64,000 nucleotides of DNA. Origin: Nannochloropsis salina CCMP1776. Lineage: Eukaryota; Sar; Eustigmatophyceae; Eustigmatales; Monodopsidaceae. Every line of letters starts with the position of its first letter. The first letter of the stretch is position 1. Shown one piece after another: positions 34,744 to 45,601 of the stretch. Location of the stretch: contig SDOX01000005.1 in assembly GCA_004565275.1 (NCBI GenBank), forward strand, positions 1,497,607 to 1,561,606, given 5' to 3'. The notes under the pieces are model-generated. The model was given only the letters and a program-made list of their open reading frames with translations. It did no database searches and was not told where the DNA came from. The position numbers were made by a program, and so were the translations under genes.

Positions 34744-35642
34744 GGTCGGGCAGGGCTATTTAAGGTCCAGAATGTCTAGGAGGGGGGGAAGGAGACTTCA
34801 ACAAAGGAAGGCAAAGATGGAGGTCTGGAACTCTTCGGAACTAAAGATCTAGGCTAGCTGCAGCCAGGTAGGATGATAGAGGTAGAAAAGATGTCTGCAA
34901 ATGCTACAAAAAATTGCGGCGTACTGGAAGTCTTGATGTTGGAATTTCTCGAAAAGAATAACGCATTCCGGTACAGAAGTCGATGAAAAACGAAGCACTT
35001 CTGATGAAAAAACGATGGAAAGCGTATCCTACACCACCGCCGTCGCTTCCATCGTCCGTAGAACCTTTTAAGTTCCTGTGCGGTTTCAAGTGTTTATTGG
35101 TGTGTGTTTTGGGGGTTAAAGATCATGTAGGCTGTAATGGAGGAAAGGGAAGTGGCTGGCGGGGTATGTGACATCCTCGGCATCCGCGCGACCACGAGCC
35201 ACAGCCAGAGACTCGCGTGGTCATCACCCCAAAACCATCGCATCGTATGAGATATGCTTGCAAAACCGTGATGTGACACGAGGGAATGATCTTGGGAACC
35301 TCTTTCGGTGGTCCTTTCTGTTGCCCTTGACGTGCCTCCTTTTCTCGCCGTCACGTGCGAGAGCCGCTTGTCAGCCGAGGAGGTGAAGGTAAAGACAAGA
35401 GGTCAAAAACCATGCCACACATGGAGCAATACACGTCCTGCCTGTCCATTTTCCAAGATCCACACCCTAGGAACGTGTTATCTTCTGACACCGTACGGCC
35501 ATGCCGTAAGCGGGAGTTTTGACGGAAGAAGCGTGTGAGCCCCAAGGGCCCGTCATCGCATTCTCCGGCGCTTTCTATTTCCACCAGGCTTTAACACCCC
35601 ACTCATCCAATTTCCCTCCTTCCTCCGTCTTCGTCGGCAGTC
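34744..35642. promoter_or_regulatory. Divergent promoter region
   Basis: 900 bp between the start codons of the RING-like gene (-) and SF1 (+). Short frames only. No motif recognised beyond a CT-rich stretch immediately before the SF1 ATG. Confidence 0.4.
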
Positions 35643-38600
35643 ATGGCGTCTGATGGTGGTAATGCGGATACGTACGCATACGAGGAGGAGCAGGAGCGCA
35701 AGGCACTTTTACAGAGCTTGCATGGTCCGATGAAGACGTGGTTTCACGGAGGGGAGGCGAGCAGGTTGGTAGTACGGGAGGTCGACAAAGACCTTGAGGG
35801 ATGCTCTTTTTGTCGGTGCTCTACTTTGTACACTCGTGGATGCGTTTGCGAGGAGCACGGCACCGGTGGGGGTAGAAACCGTGGTTGTGGAATGTGACGG
35901 ATGCGGGGTGACCGGGACAGGGGATACTTCTGACGAGAAGAGTGAGAGCATTCGAACCCATCCACAAAATGGAGAGTGTTGTTTGAGGAGAAGTAAAGTT
36001 CGACGCATGAATGGACTGGCTGGAGCTCATAGGGGCGTAATTCTTCATAAACTACCCTTCCCCTGCCTCCCCTCTCCTGCTCGCACAGTATCAAGGAGCG
36101 GTTCGGGCCATACCCCACGTTCTGGCAAGACTTGTTGACCTGGGAGCATACGCGGTGAGTGATCAGGGGTGGGAACTGAGAGGTGTCTGGGCCCATGGAG
36201 TGAGGGGCGACCGTACGGCAAGGTGGCTCGGCCGGCTCAAAGCGTTCTGCCGTTCCCTCCCTTGCCCCTGTCGCCACGCGTAGGGTCGTGCAAAAGCTCT
36301 ATTTACGCTGGATGGACACAGGCGCGAGTGGAGAAGCCTTGATGACCATTTTGGAGGCGAATACGGAGAAGCCAAAGGAAGGAGAGAAGGGAGTGGACGA
36401 AGGGGGAGAGGCACAAAACGGCAATCAGGAAAAGGAGGCCGAAGAGGGAAGGACCGGTCCCGGAGAGACGACCACCTCGAATGAAGAGAAGCCGGCAGAG
36501 GCCCAGGCGACAGAGCCGCAGAAGGAAGAGAAGGAGCAGAAGCGGAGGAGCCGGTGGGGGACCACGGAGGAGGGCGGAGGGGAGGAAGCAGGGGAGGGCA
36601 AACGGCGGTCGCGGTGGGGCGACGGGGGGGCCGACGGCAACAAGAAGAAGTCACGGTAAGGTAGAAGGTCTGAGTGGTGCCCGTGAACCTCTCCGTGTCT
36701 TCCTTACCTCGCATTCTCTTCCGTCTATCCCTCCCTCTCCCCCCCCCCTCGGTGCCCTGGATCAGGTGGAGCCAGCCCGAGGCCACTCCCAGCTCCTCCA
36801 TGGATCCGGACACGCTGCAGGAGATCATAGCCCTTCAGCTGCGCCTCGATAACATCCATCAACGCACGGTTAGTTGTTGGGGAGGGGTGGGCAAGGAAAG
36901 GGTTGGGAACGACCTGTGGCAAGGAGACACCCACCACACTCAACGTCTTTCTCCTCCCTCCCGTCCTCCCTCTCTCCTCTCTTCTCCCGCCCCCAGGCCA
37001 CTGTTACCATGGACGCGCTTGCCCAGGAGTCAAACCCAGACAAGTCGCCGTCTCCACCTCCTATCTATGACAGGTACGTGTCCTCCCCTCGTGGCTGGCA
37101 CCCGCCCTTTTCCCTTCTCTCTAGAGACCTGGCGCACCTGTCCTTGATCTGCATCGACTCATTTCTCATCTTGGCAACCTTGATGTCTCCTTAAGTCACG
37201 GTAAGCGTTTGAACACGCGGGAAGAGCGTATGAAGGCAGCGCTCAAGAAGGAACGGCAGGTAAGCTGGCTCGCTGCCTCCCTCCTTCTCCCCCTCGCAAT
37301 CCCCCTTCCCCCCCTTCTCATGTTTCCCAAAAATTAAATGGGCATTCTCCTTCTGTTGCTTTCAAGGGGATTCAAGCACTTGATCGACCTTACATTCATC
37401 CCCGTGCCTTTCTATCTTCCTTCCACCTGTCTCCCCTTTTACCCTCGTGTCTCTGCAGGATGTCATCGAGCGCCTCCTCAAGATCAACCCTCTCTTCCGC
37501 CCCCCGGCTGACTACGTGCGCCAAAAGCCCTTCCGCCGTCTTTACATTCCCATCAAAGTATGTTGAATTGATAGGAGGGAGGGAGGGAGGGAGGGAGGGA
37601 GGGAGGGAGGAGAAGTAAGAGAGGTAGATGACGACATGTCGCGTGCTGTTGACCTGAGCCGTCAGACCCCTTCAACTCAGCCCTGCGTTATCCCCTCCTC
37701 CCTCTTCTTTCCTCTCCCGGCTCCGTTCGCCCCAGGAGTTCCCGACCTACAACTTTATCGGGCTCATTATCGGACCTCGCGGGGCCACGCAAAAGCAGAT
37801 GGAGAAGGACACCGGTGCCAAAATATCCATCCGAGGCAAAGGTGTGTGGCCCTTCTTCGCTTCGTTCCCGCCTGTGTATTCCCTCTTTCCCCCCCTTCTC
37901 CCTTCTTTCCAAGAGCGTGCCTGACGCGTCCTTGGCACATTTCCCTCTCGCTTTTCCCCCTTCTCAGGGTCTGTGAAGGAAGGCTCGCGCAATCGCATGC
38001 TTGGAGCGAACAAAGACGTGCAGGACGAGGTACCTCCCTCCCTCATTTGGTTACCACGGCCTCTCCTCGTTCCCCTCTTTTTGCCTCTTGCGTACACACC
38101 GGCGTCTACTCACACGTGCTCCATCTCTTTCCCTACCGGCAGTTCGACGATTTGCACGTCCACGTCAGCGGCGAGACCGAGGAGATCGTAAGCAGGGGGA
38201 GGACGGGGCGGGAGGGAGGGAGGGAGAATGGAGCGGGGGAAGGCGCCCGCCATCTCCACGATCACGGTCCTTTTCGTCTCTTTGGTTTTGTTGTGTATCT
38301 CCGCGGACCAAAGGGAGGCTCACGTGTGATGTTTTCTGTTTCCCAGGTGGAGAAGGCGTCCGAGATGGTTGCGAAGCTGCTGATTCCCATCGACGACGCT
38401 GTGAATTCTCAGAAAATGGAGGTAGGTAGAGATGAAGGAAGGGAGGCAAGGCAAAAGGATGGATGAATGGGATCAAATTTTAGAAAAGGGGGGCGGTAGG
38501 TGCGGTGTGGCTTGCTTGAAGGCGACTGTCCGGGGCCCCTCCGTCCGCTCCTCGGTCTCACCTCCTCTCGGGCACCCCCCTTGCCTTTCCTTTCCTGCAG

Positions 38601-39816
38601 CAACTGAGGCAGCTGGCCCTGATCAACGGCACGCTCCGCGAAGACGAGTACTGCAACCTATGCGGTAGGTGTGAGGGAGGGTGAAAGGAATTGACGTCAG
38701 GGAGGGTGGTTAAAGGAGGAAAGAGAGCAGCAGCATGTAACCATGGCAGTGAGTGTGGTTGTTATTCTTGGCTCGTGCTCACGGCGTACGCGTTAAATTG
38801 CAGGAGAGAAGGGTCATCGTCAGTTTGAATGCCCCACGCGACACAACACGAAGGTAAGTACCACCCGCCACCCCGCCCGACCTCCATCTCGCCCGCGTTG
38901 CAAAGACTCCGGCGTCCTCTCTTCTCGTGCCTTTTCCCGTCACACTTTGTTGACTGCGCCCCTTTTCCCTTTCTCCAATCGGCCTCAATGGACCTTCCTG
39001 CCTCCCTTCCTTCGTCCCTCTTGTGTCCCTCCTCCAGGTGAAGATGGTGAACGTCAAGTGCGCGATTTGCGGGGATACCTCCCATCCCACCCGCGATTGC
39101 AGGATGGGCGGCCAGGCGGGCGGTAGGTTTGAGATGGGATGCGCGGGAGGCAAGAGGCGCGAGGGAGGTGGGTGGAGAAGGGCTGGTCGTCTCACCTCGC
39201 TCCCCGTGCACTCTTCTCTTCCTCCCCGTTCCGTCAGCCCAAAGCGGGAATAAGGAAGTGCTGGATCAAGAATACCTTAACTTTATGGCCGAGCTGGGCG
39301 AGGGTCCTCCTCCTTCTTCTTCCGCTGCCCCCCCTCCGCCCCGTTCCTCCCCCCGGCAAGAGCAAAAAGATGCAGCCCCCCCCCCCCTCCGGCCGGCGCC
39401 CCCCCACGGCCGCTCATACTTCCAGCTCTTCTTCCTCCACTTCCTCCTCCTCACCTTACTATAACACACCGGGCGCCTCCACAGGCGGGGGTCAACCGCC
39501 CCATCAACACACGGCCAATCCTTCTCCGTACTACCAAACGCCCGCAGGAAGCGGGTATGGCTATTCTTCCCACTACGCCCAGCCCCCTCCTCAACACGGC
39601 GCACCCTACGGGGGCAACTCCCTCGCTGGAGGAGGTATGGGGGGATACGAGTACGCGGCGTACTACCAACAGCAGCAGGCAGCCGCATCCGCCTACTATT
39701 CTCAGCAACAGCACTATCACCCGCAGTATCACATGCACGGGGCTTATGCAGATGGAGGCCCTCCCCCTCCCCCTCCCCCTCCCTCCTCCCCCCCCCCCTC
39801 CGTCCCAGACCGGTAA
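35643..39816 (+). CDS. SF1: Splicing factor 1 / branchpoint-binding protein
   Basis: Binds the intron branchpoint in the early spliceosome together with U2AF. Fifteen exons: 35643-35764, 36089-36154, 36284-36655, 36766-36868, 36997-37073, 37196-37259, 37459-37557, 37736-37841, 37968-38029, 38143-38187, 38347-38421, 38601-38664, 38804-38853, 39038-39122, 39238-39816. Order: unfamiliar N-terminal helical segment (~60 aa); acidic region with three U2AF-ligand-like motifs (KRRSRWG twice, KKSRW once); SF1 helix hairpin ([14 protein letters not shown]); [23 protein letters not shown]2 domain ([20 protein letters not shown]); two CCHC knuckles ([29 protein letters not shown]); Pro/Tyr/Gln-rich tail. 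In exon 15 the frame shifts at a C12 run near 39,376-39,387, so the Tyr/Gln-rich tail is read only if the run is one base off. The end could be 39816 or, in the next frame, 39895. Confidence 0.93.
37574..37611 (+). repeat. (GGGA)n microsatellite in SF1 intron 7
   Basis: About nine GGGA units immediately after the donor of the seventh intron. Here the purine strand is the coding strand, opposite to most introns of the window. It has G-quadruplex potential in the pre-mRNA. Confidence 0.85.
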
Positions 39817-39895
39817 CGGAAGCGCCGCGGGAAGCCTGGTCGCTCCTCCACCTCCGCCGCCTCCTCCCCCGCCGCCCCCCCCCGCTACTGTGTAA

Positions 39896-40237
39896 AGGCA
39901 AGAGACGCGTCGAAGAGAAAGCTGCTGAAGCGGCAGGGTAGGGGGGAGGGCGACACAATTGGAGTGGAAGGAAAGGGAAGGCGCGAAGGATGGGGTGAAC
40001 AGGGAGAAGAGCATACGTGGCAATGTGTGTGTGCGTGAAATGTGGCGATGTCTGCAAGGATTTACGGAAAAAAAAGGTATGATGGAGGCGCCTAGGGAGT
40101 CTCCAAGAGCTTAGCAGTCTGCTTGCTGTGCATTCATGGAGTCGTTTATTCGGCGCTTAATGCGTGCTTTGCGGTGAATCATCACCTTTAATACATTCAA
40201 AGGTCCTTCCGCCGCTCGTTGTACATTAATTTTGGTC
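39896..40237. other. Convergent 3' intergenic region
   Basis: About 340 bp between SF1 (+) and the TMEM94-like gene (-); expected 3' UTRs only. Confidence 0.4.
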
Positions 40238-43200
40238 CTAAGCTACTTTGTGCGTGGACGTCAGCAGAGGAGTTTGCTCTTCCAGATCCCTGTACTTTCT
40301 CCCGTCGTCTTCGCGCGTGCGGTCTACATTCGCACCTACTGTGCCATAGCTATTCCTCCCCACACCCCCTTCCGCCTCGTCCCCCTTTCTCTCTCCGTCC
40401 TCCCGGTCTTCCCCCCGTTCCACGCACCAGACAGCACACATTCCAACGTGCATCCACACCCCTAACGCCAGTACCACCGATCCTAGCACCACTTCCCACA
40501 GTTTAAGAGGCATAGGAACCAGTCCCAGGGCAGTCTGTGTACGCACGTCTAACGCCACGAGCAGGAGGAAGGCGAATGACGCCGTCAACCATGCGACGCA
40601 CCAATAGTAGCCGACCCTTCCTTTTGTTTTTGGAAAGGTAAAGGACCACCACGGAAAGCATATATTAGTGCGTGATGGGATATATCCAAGGAAATGATGG
40701 AGGTGGAGGGCCAAAAGCGGGTGGGCTAGAAGGAGGGAAGTGAACAAAAGCGTCTGTCGGCGTTCCGCACGGTTGGCTCTCGTGTCTTTACCGGCAAGAA
40801 AGACTTCGTTGTACGCCAGCGGGACGGCTACAGCAGTCACAAGAGATAAGATCCCAGCAATGACTAGCAAAATATGGCGAGGACGGAGGAAATGTCGATC
40901 GCGGTGGGACGAGGCGGAGGCGGAGGAGGAAAGGGATGCGTGGCTGCCGACCTCGCGGGCACTCGAGGAAGGCCCCCTGCACCTGCCTCCAGCCACACCG
41001 TGAATCCTGTCGCCGTGGCTCCCAGCATCATCACCCCCCACCTCTTCCCCCCCCACCCCGCCCGACCACCCGGTCAGATAGAAGCCGGCCCCTACCCCCG
41101 CCATGCGGCACCCTTCCAGGAGCAAAATCTGCACCGGCACCAGAGGCAAGCTAGCAAACCCCCTCCCCGGCCCGCCCACCCCCTTGAGCGTGAGCCACAA
41201 GACGGGGAGCCAGAGGAGGGCCAGGGCGAAATGACAGGCCAGTGTGTGGGTGGCCGCCGCCTGGGAGCGGCGGAGGAGATGGCGGGCGCAGGCAGCGGCC
41301 GAAGCGAAAGCGAGCAAGTCCCCGTCCATGATGGCCAGATTGGCCACGCGGCGCGCGATGTCAGAGACCAGGCGGTGCGAGGGATACGTACTCTGGCGAC
41401 GCCCACGGCCCGGACCCACCGTCTCGGCCTCAGTCCCCCCGGTCGGAGGCCGGCGGCCTTCTCGGGCATCCCCTGCCCCCTCTTCGGCGGCCCCGCCCTC
41501 CAAGACCACGCCCAGCGAGGACGGCCACAGCAAGGCCGGGACGTCGGCGGCTCCGTTCCCCGTCACCGCCACCACGCGCCCCTCCTCCGCCCGCCCCCCC
41601 CCGCCTCCGCCCTCCATCGCCTGCACAACCCGGACCCGGTCTTGCGGGCTGGCGCGGCAGACCACCGCCACCTTCTCGTCCTCTTTCAGGGCGAGGGACA
41701 GGAAGGGGCCTCGGGCGTGGGGCGCATACAGCACCTCCTTGCCCCCCCTCGGCCCCTCCAGCAAGCCCACCTGCCTCGCGAGCGTCTCGGCGGCCTCCTC
41801 CCCCTCCCCCGTCACCAGGACCACCCGCCTTCCGCGCCCTCTCCTCCCTCTCAGAGCCCGCACAGCCCCCTCCACCCCCTGCACGGGCGGGTCCAGGAAG
41901 GCCAACACGCCAAGAAAGCGAGCTCCGTCCAAGCGCTCCGGCGCCGCTTCCAAAAAACTGGCCCCATGGCGACTCCCATGGATGGAGGGTCCCCGGCCAC
42001 AGCCCCCTCCTTCCACCCCATTCGCCCCCGCGGTTCGGAGCGTTGGAGGCAGGCTAGGAAAATCGTCTTCATCCTCCCCACCGCCCGTGGGAGCCCCCGC
42101 CCCTCCCTCCTCGCGGTCCGCCTCCCTCTCGCCCTCATGGTCCGAAACAATCCGCGTCAACCGCGGGCCCCCGGCCCATGCCGCCATCCCGGCCTCCCTG
42201 GCCCGCCAGAGGGCCTTCTCGTACGTCTCCTCCTCCTCTTTCACCGCCAGTCCCACCAGGGTGCACCCCTCCGCCTCCGCCAGGGCGGCAAGGCTGGAGT
42301 CCAGACACTGACGGAGGTTGGGGTGGAGGGAGACCCCGCCCCTGCCTCCCCCCCGCCCTCGCCGCGGACTCCCTTGCTGCCCGCCCTCTCCCCTTGTCGC
42401 CCCCAATTCCACCACTTGGTCGCAGTGCGCCAAGATGGCATCGGGCGTCGCGCGGAAGAACGTCTTGTACACCGCCTGCTCCTGTCCTCGACCTTCCTCG
42501 TTCCTCCCTCCCTCCTTCCTGTTGCCTTTCCACGCGTACGTCCGAGCCTCGAACCCTGCTTCGGCGTCGTAAGGCGAGTAGGAGACCAGCCGCGCCTCCC
42601 CTCGGATCTTCCCCAGGAGCATCGAGAGCAACGCGGGCGGGAAGTCTGTGGGGCGGGGAGGGGACAAGGACGGAGGCGGGGGGAGGGGGGAAGGGCAGGG
42701 CCCGGGGGAGGGAGGGGAATGCCCGCCTTGGACGGAAGGGGGGGGGGAGGAGGGCGGTCGCGGTGAGACGACGGAGGGCTGGGAAGCCTGCGGCCCGGTG
42801 GCGGGCGAGGGCGGGGAGGCGAGGGCGGAGAGGAGCGCGCGGTCGATGGGGGGGAGGCCGGTCCATTCCTTGTCCACGTTCAGGAGCCGGCTTAGGACCC
42901 CCGCCAGGCCCTCCCGGGAGGCCAGGGCAGGGAGCGAGTCGACGCTGTGCGTGTGGACCCCGAGACCTCGCTCTCCCTTTCGCGCCAAATTCCGCTGTCG
43001 CCGGTTCATTTGCTCCCTCCGCGTGGCCTCGTCCCCGAGGGACGAGGTGAGCAGCCAGGCCTCCAGCAGCTCCCGCACCCCCTCCCGCTCCCCTTCCTCC
43101 TCCCCTCCCGCCGTTCCTCCCCCGTCCCTTCCCCCCGGGGAGCCCGCCCCCGCTCGCCGCCTCAGCGTCCCCCTGAGCGCCGCCAGACCCTCCTCTGCCC

Positions 43201-45601
43201 CGGCCCCCCACAGCCGCAAGGTCCCCAGCCCCGTGGACAAAGCCAAGGCTCGGAGCAGGGGCGCGTCCCGCGTCAGCGTGCCCGCCTTGTCCAGGACCAC
43301 GGCCCCCATCAAGGCCAGTCGCTCCACCGCCTGCACGCCCTCCCCCTCCCGGAGGCCCATCGCCCCCCGCCCTCGCCCCTTGCCCCACGCCCACGCCCCC
43401 ACCGACAGGGCCTGACGCCACATCTCCCGCAGGTCCCCTCGGGGGGCCAGCGCATACAGGAGGCTGAGAGCGCCCATCAAGCCCAGCAACGGCTCCCGCT
43501 CCTCCATTTTGGGGAGGGCGTGGGAGCTGACCAGGCTGGCGAGGGAGACGAGCACGCCGGTCCACAAGAGGAGGTCTTCCAGGTCCGTGAGCGAGGGATC
43601 GAAGAGCAGGCGGGGGAGGGCGGGGGCGGAGGAAGCCGCTGGGGGAGGGAGGGAGGGACGGAGGGTGACGGCGGCGGAGACGAAGGAGCTGTCATGAAGG
43701 GCGGGGGGGAGTTGGTGCGAGGGGAGAGAGGAGGTGGTGGGGTAGGGCTGGTGCTCCGCGGTGGGCGAGAAGGGGAGGAGGGTGGCGCCGGGCCTGGGTG
43801 GGGGAGTCTCCCTCCTCAAGTCGGGGTCGAGGGGGGAGAGCGTCGAGCGTAAAAGTCTCCCGCCACGGCCCATCCTCCTCCCGCCGCTGCCAAAGAGGGA
43901 GGCGGTCGAGGCGCCCGGGGGGGTGGATCCGAGGGGAGGGCGGCGGCGGGAGGACGGTTGCTGGGAAGCAGGGGAGGCGGGGGGGGGGATGGAGATGGCG
44001 GAGCTGGGGAGCGCCAGGGCGGGAGCGGGGGGAGAGCGGTCCCTCTCAGACAAGTGGGGGCTGCTGACGACGTCGGCAGGGGCCCCGGGAGGGGAGGCGG
44101 TGGAAGGTGGCAGGCGGGGGGAGAGAAGGCGGGGGGCGAGAGCCATCGCCACGTCCCCCTCCGAGGGCTCGTGATCCCCCTGCCCGGGCCCCTCCGCCCC
44201 CGCCTGCCGCTGTACCCACTCTGCTCGCTTCAGCAACCGGGTCAGACGGCCCATCTCCGTGTGGGGAGGGAGGGAGACGACGACGCCGCGGCCACGGCCC
44301 TGGGTGACCACGGAGCCCGCCAGGGCCATGTAGGTGCGGCGCCGGTGCTGGACCGGCCCCTGCTCCGTCCCAGCCGGCGCGTCCGGCTTAAAGGGGCTGC
44401 CAGGACCCCGCTCGCCCTTCGTGCCGCCCGTGTTGGCGGAGGGGGGGGCGGTGGCCATGGAGAATGTGGCCTGAGAGAAGGAAACGTGGGGTTGGAGGGC
44501 CGTCGAAGGCGGCCGCTGAGCCCTGAGTGTCTGCGACCAGCCCCTCTCGGGGGGCGGGCGGCGCTTCTCCTCACGGTCATCCGGCATCCGCGCGCCTTCC
44601 TCTCCTTCCCCCTCTCCTTCCCTTCGATGCGCTCCCCCTCCTCCTCCCTCCTCCCCGCCTCCCCCAATGCGCACGCCGCACAGGACCTCCATCCTCCCCT
44701 GCCCCCGCGCCTCCTCGCTCACCCCCAAGGCCGCCAGCCTCCCCCGCACCCGATCTAGGTCCGACTCGTCCATCTCCAAGTTGATGCGCCGCGACGGGCC
44801 CGCCTCAGCCTCCACCAGCCGCACGTCCGCGCAGAGCGCCTGCCCAGGGGTGAGGAGGAGGAGGTCGCCTACCACCACCCTCTCCGCGGGCAGCTCCATC
44901 ACCTCCCCGTTCCGGACGACCGAGACGGGGCCCAAGGCGGGCAAGCCCCCCGCGGCCCCCCGGGTGCACATGCGCAGGCACCAAAGCGCGCGCCATCGCC
45001 GGAGGACGGAGAGGACGAGGAGGAGGAGGATAAGGGCCAGAGCCAGTGGCAGCATCGGGGAGGCGGGAGGCAGCATGATGGTCTGGACGATGGCGAGGGC
45101 AAAGAGGGTGGCCGTGCACCAGGAGGAGGGGCCCCAGGCCTCCTCGTGCAGGGCGAGGAGCAGGGAGTACGTCCCCGAGTGCGCGGACGACGACCTCCGT
45201 CGAGACACTAACGCCAACTCTGCCTCCCTGGCCAAGGCGTGCCGTTGCGTGAGGCCCGTCACAGTGTCAGTGCCGAGAATGTCCGCCACCTGCTCCAGGG
45301 GCAGGCGGGGAGCGTCGTAGAGAAGATCGAGCTCGGGCTCCGTCAGCCCGTGGCCCCATTCCTCGGTTTGGGTGTCCGCCGACACGATCAAATACCCCAA
45401 GGCGGCAGCACTGTACAAAGCTAGCGCTAGCCCCAAGATGAGGAGGACCAGGAGCGGCTCACCTTCCAGCGTCGTGTCGAGAAGGCAGAGGCCGAAGAGG
45501 ACGCAGGTGAGGGCCAGCGTCCACGCCACGGGGGTGAAGTGTTTCAGCCGGTACAAAACCAGCTTCCATCGGTCAGAAAATTGACCAACCGGCGTGACCA
45601 T
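40238..45601 (-). CDS. TMEM94-like degenerate P-type ATPase
   Basis: Large polytopic membrane protein, 1,787 aa in one exon. P-type ATPase parts are recognisable: actuator domain (VVVGDLLLLTPGQALCADVR; later AGSVVTQGRGRGVVVSLPPH), phosphorylation loop LDKAGTLTRD near residue 770 (canonical DKTGTLT, first Thr replaced by Ala), a hinge LGVLAFLDPP, and VTGNGAADVPALL near 1,345 in place of TGDGVNDAPAL. The loss of canonical hinge residues suggests weak or no ATPase activity, as in animal TMEM94, an ER protein linked to Mg2+ transport. The C-terminal membrane part (RRQTLLFTSLLLAHPLLALH, TNICFPWWSFTFP, VPMPLKLWEVVLGSVVLALG) follows the TMEM94 pattern. Very long Pro/Ser/Gly-rich inserts occupy the actuator and nucleotide domains. 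The tail has an EEQTPLL dileucine-type sorting motif. Family call rests on architecture, not a search. Confidence 0.7.
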   Translation of the reverse strand: MVTPVGQFSDRWKLVLYRLKHFTPVAWTLALTCVLFGLCLLDTTLEGEPLLVLLILGLALALYSAAALGYLIVSADTQTEEWGHGLTEPELDLLYDAPRLPLEQVADILGTDTVTGLTQRHALAREAELALVSRRRSSSAHSGTYSLLLALHEEAWGPSSWCTATLFALAIVQTIMLPPASPMLPLALALILLLLVLSVLRRWRALWCLRMCTRGAAGGLPALGPVSVVRNGEVMELPAERVVVGDLLLLTPGQALCADVRLVEAEAGPSRRINLEMDESDLDRVRGRLAALGVSEEARGQGRMEVLCGVRIGGGGEEGGGGGAHRREGEGEGEEGARMPDDREEKRRPPPERGWSQTLRAQRPPSTALQPHVSFSQATFSMATAPPSANTGGTKGERGPGSPFKPDAPAGTEQGPVQHRRRTYMALAGSVVTQGRGRGVVVSLPPHTEMGRLTRLLKRAEWVQRQAGAEGPGQGDHEPSEGDVAMALAPRLLSPRLPPSTASPPGAPADVVSSPHLSERDRSPPAPALALPSSAISIPPPASPASQQPSSRRRPPLGSTPPGASTASLFGSGGRRMGRGGRLLRSTLSPLDPDLRRETPPPRPGATLLPFSPTAEHQPYPTTSSLPSHQLPPALHDSSFVSAAVTLRPSLPPPAASSAPALPRLLFDPSLTDLEDLLLWTGVLVSLASLVSSHALPKMEEREPLLGLMGALSLLYALAPRGDLREMWRQALSVGAWAWGKGRGRGAMGLREGEGVQAVERLALMGAVVLDKAGTLTRDAPLLRALALSTGLGTLRLWGAGAEEGLAALRGTLRRRAGAGSPGGRDGGGTAGGEEEGEREGVRELLEAWLLTSSLGDEATRREQMNRRQRNLARKGERGLGVHTHSVDSLPALASREGLAGVLSRLLNVDKEWTGLPPIDRALLSALASPPSPATGPQASQPSVVSPRPPSSPPPSVQGGHSPPSPGPCPSPLPPPPSLSPPRPTDFPPALLSMLLGKIRGEARLVSYSPYDAEAGFEARTYAWKGNRKEGGRNEEGRGQEQAVYKTFFRATPDAILAHCDQVVELGATRGEGGQQGSPRRGRGGGRGGVSLHPNLRQCLDSSLAALAEAEGCTLVGLAVKEEEETYEKALWRAREAGMAAWAGGPRLTRIVSDHEGEREADREEGGAGAPTGGGEDEDDFPSLPPTLRTAGANGVEGGGCGRGPSIHGSRHGASFLEAAPERLDGARFLGVLAFLDPPVQGVEGAVRALRGRRGRGRRVVLVTGEGEEAAETLARQVGLLEGPRGGKEVLYAPHARGPFLSLALKEDEKVAVVCRASPQDRVRVVQAMEGGGGGGRAEEGRVVAVTGNGAADVPALLWPSSLGVVLEGGAAEEGAGDAREGRRPPTGGTEAETVGPGRGRRQSTYPSHRLVSDIARRVANLAIMDGDLLAFASAAACARHLLRRSQAAATHTLACHFALALLWLPVLWLTLKGVGGPGRGFASLPLVPVQILLLEGCRMAGVGAGFYLTGWSGGVGGEEVGGDDAGSHGDRIHGVAGGRCRGPSSSAREVGSHASLSSSASASSHRDRHFLRPRHILLVIAGILSLVTAVAVPLAYNEVFLAGKDTRANRAERRQTLLFTSLLLAHPLLALHLHHFLGYIPSRTNICFPWWSFTFPKTKGRVGYYWCVAWLTASFAFLLLVALDVRTQTALGLVPMPLKLWEVVLGSVVLALGVWMHVGMCAVWCVERGEDREDGERKGDEAEGGVGRNSYGTVGANVDRTREDDGRKYRDLEEQTPLLTSTHKVA

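Noticed and set aside
40874-42766. Plus-strand ORF of 630 codons opposite the TMEM94-like gene
   Set aside because: It has Pro/Arg/Ala/His-biased composition, no domain, and lies wholly on the complement of a well-supported coding exon with GC-rich third positions, which often leaves antisense frames open.
42135-43565. Minus-strand ORF of 476 codons in another frame inside the TMEM94-like gene
   Set aside because: Gly/Arg/Ala-rich translation of the same GC-rich exon in a shifted frame; no motif.
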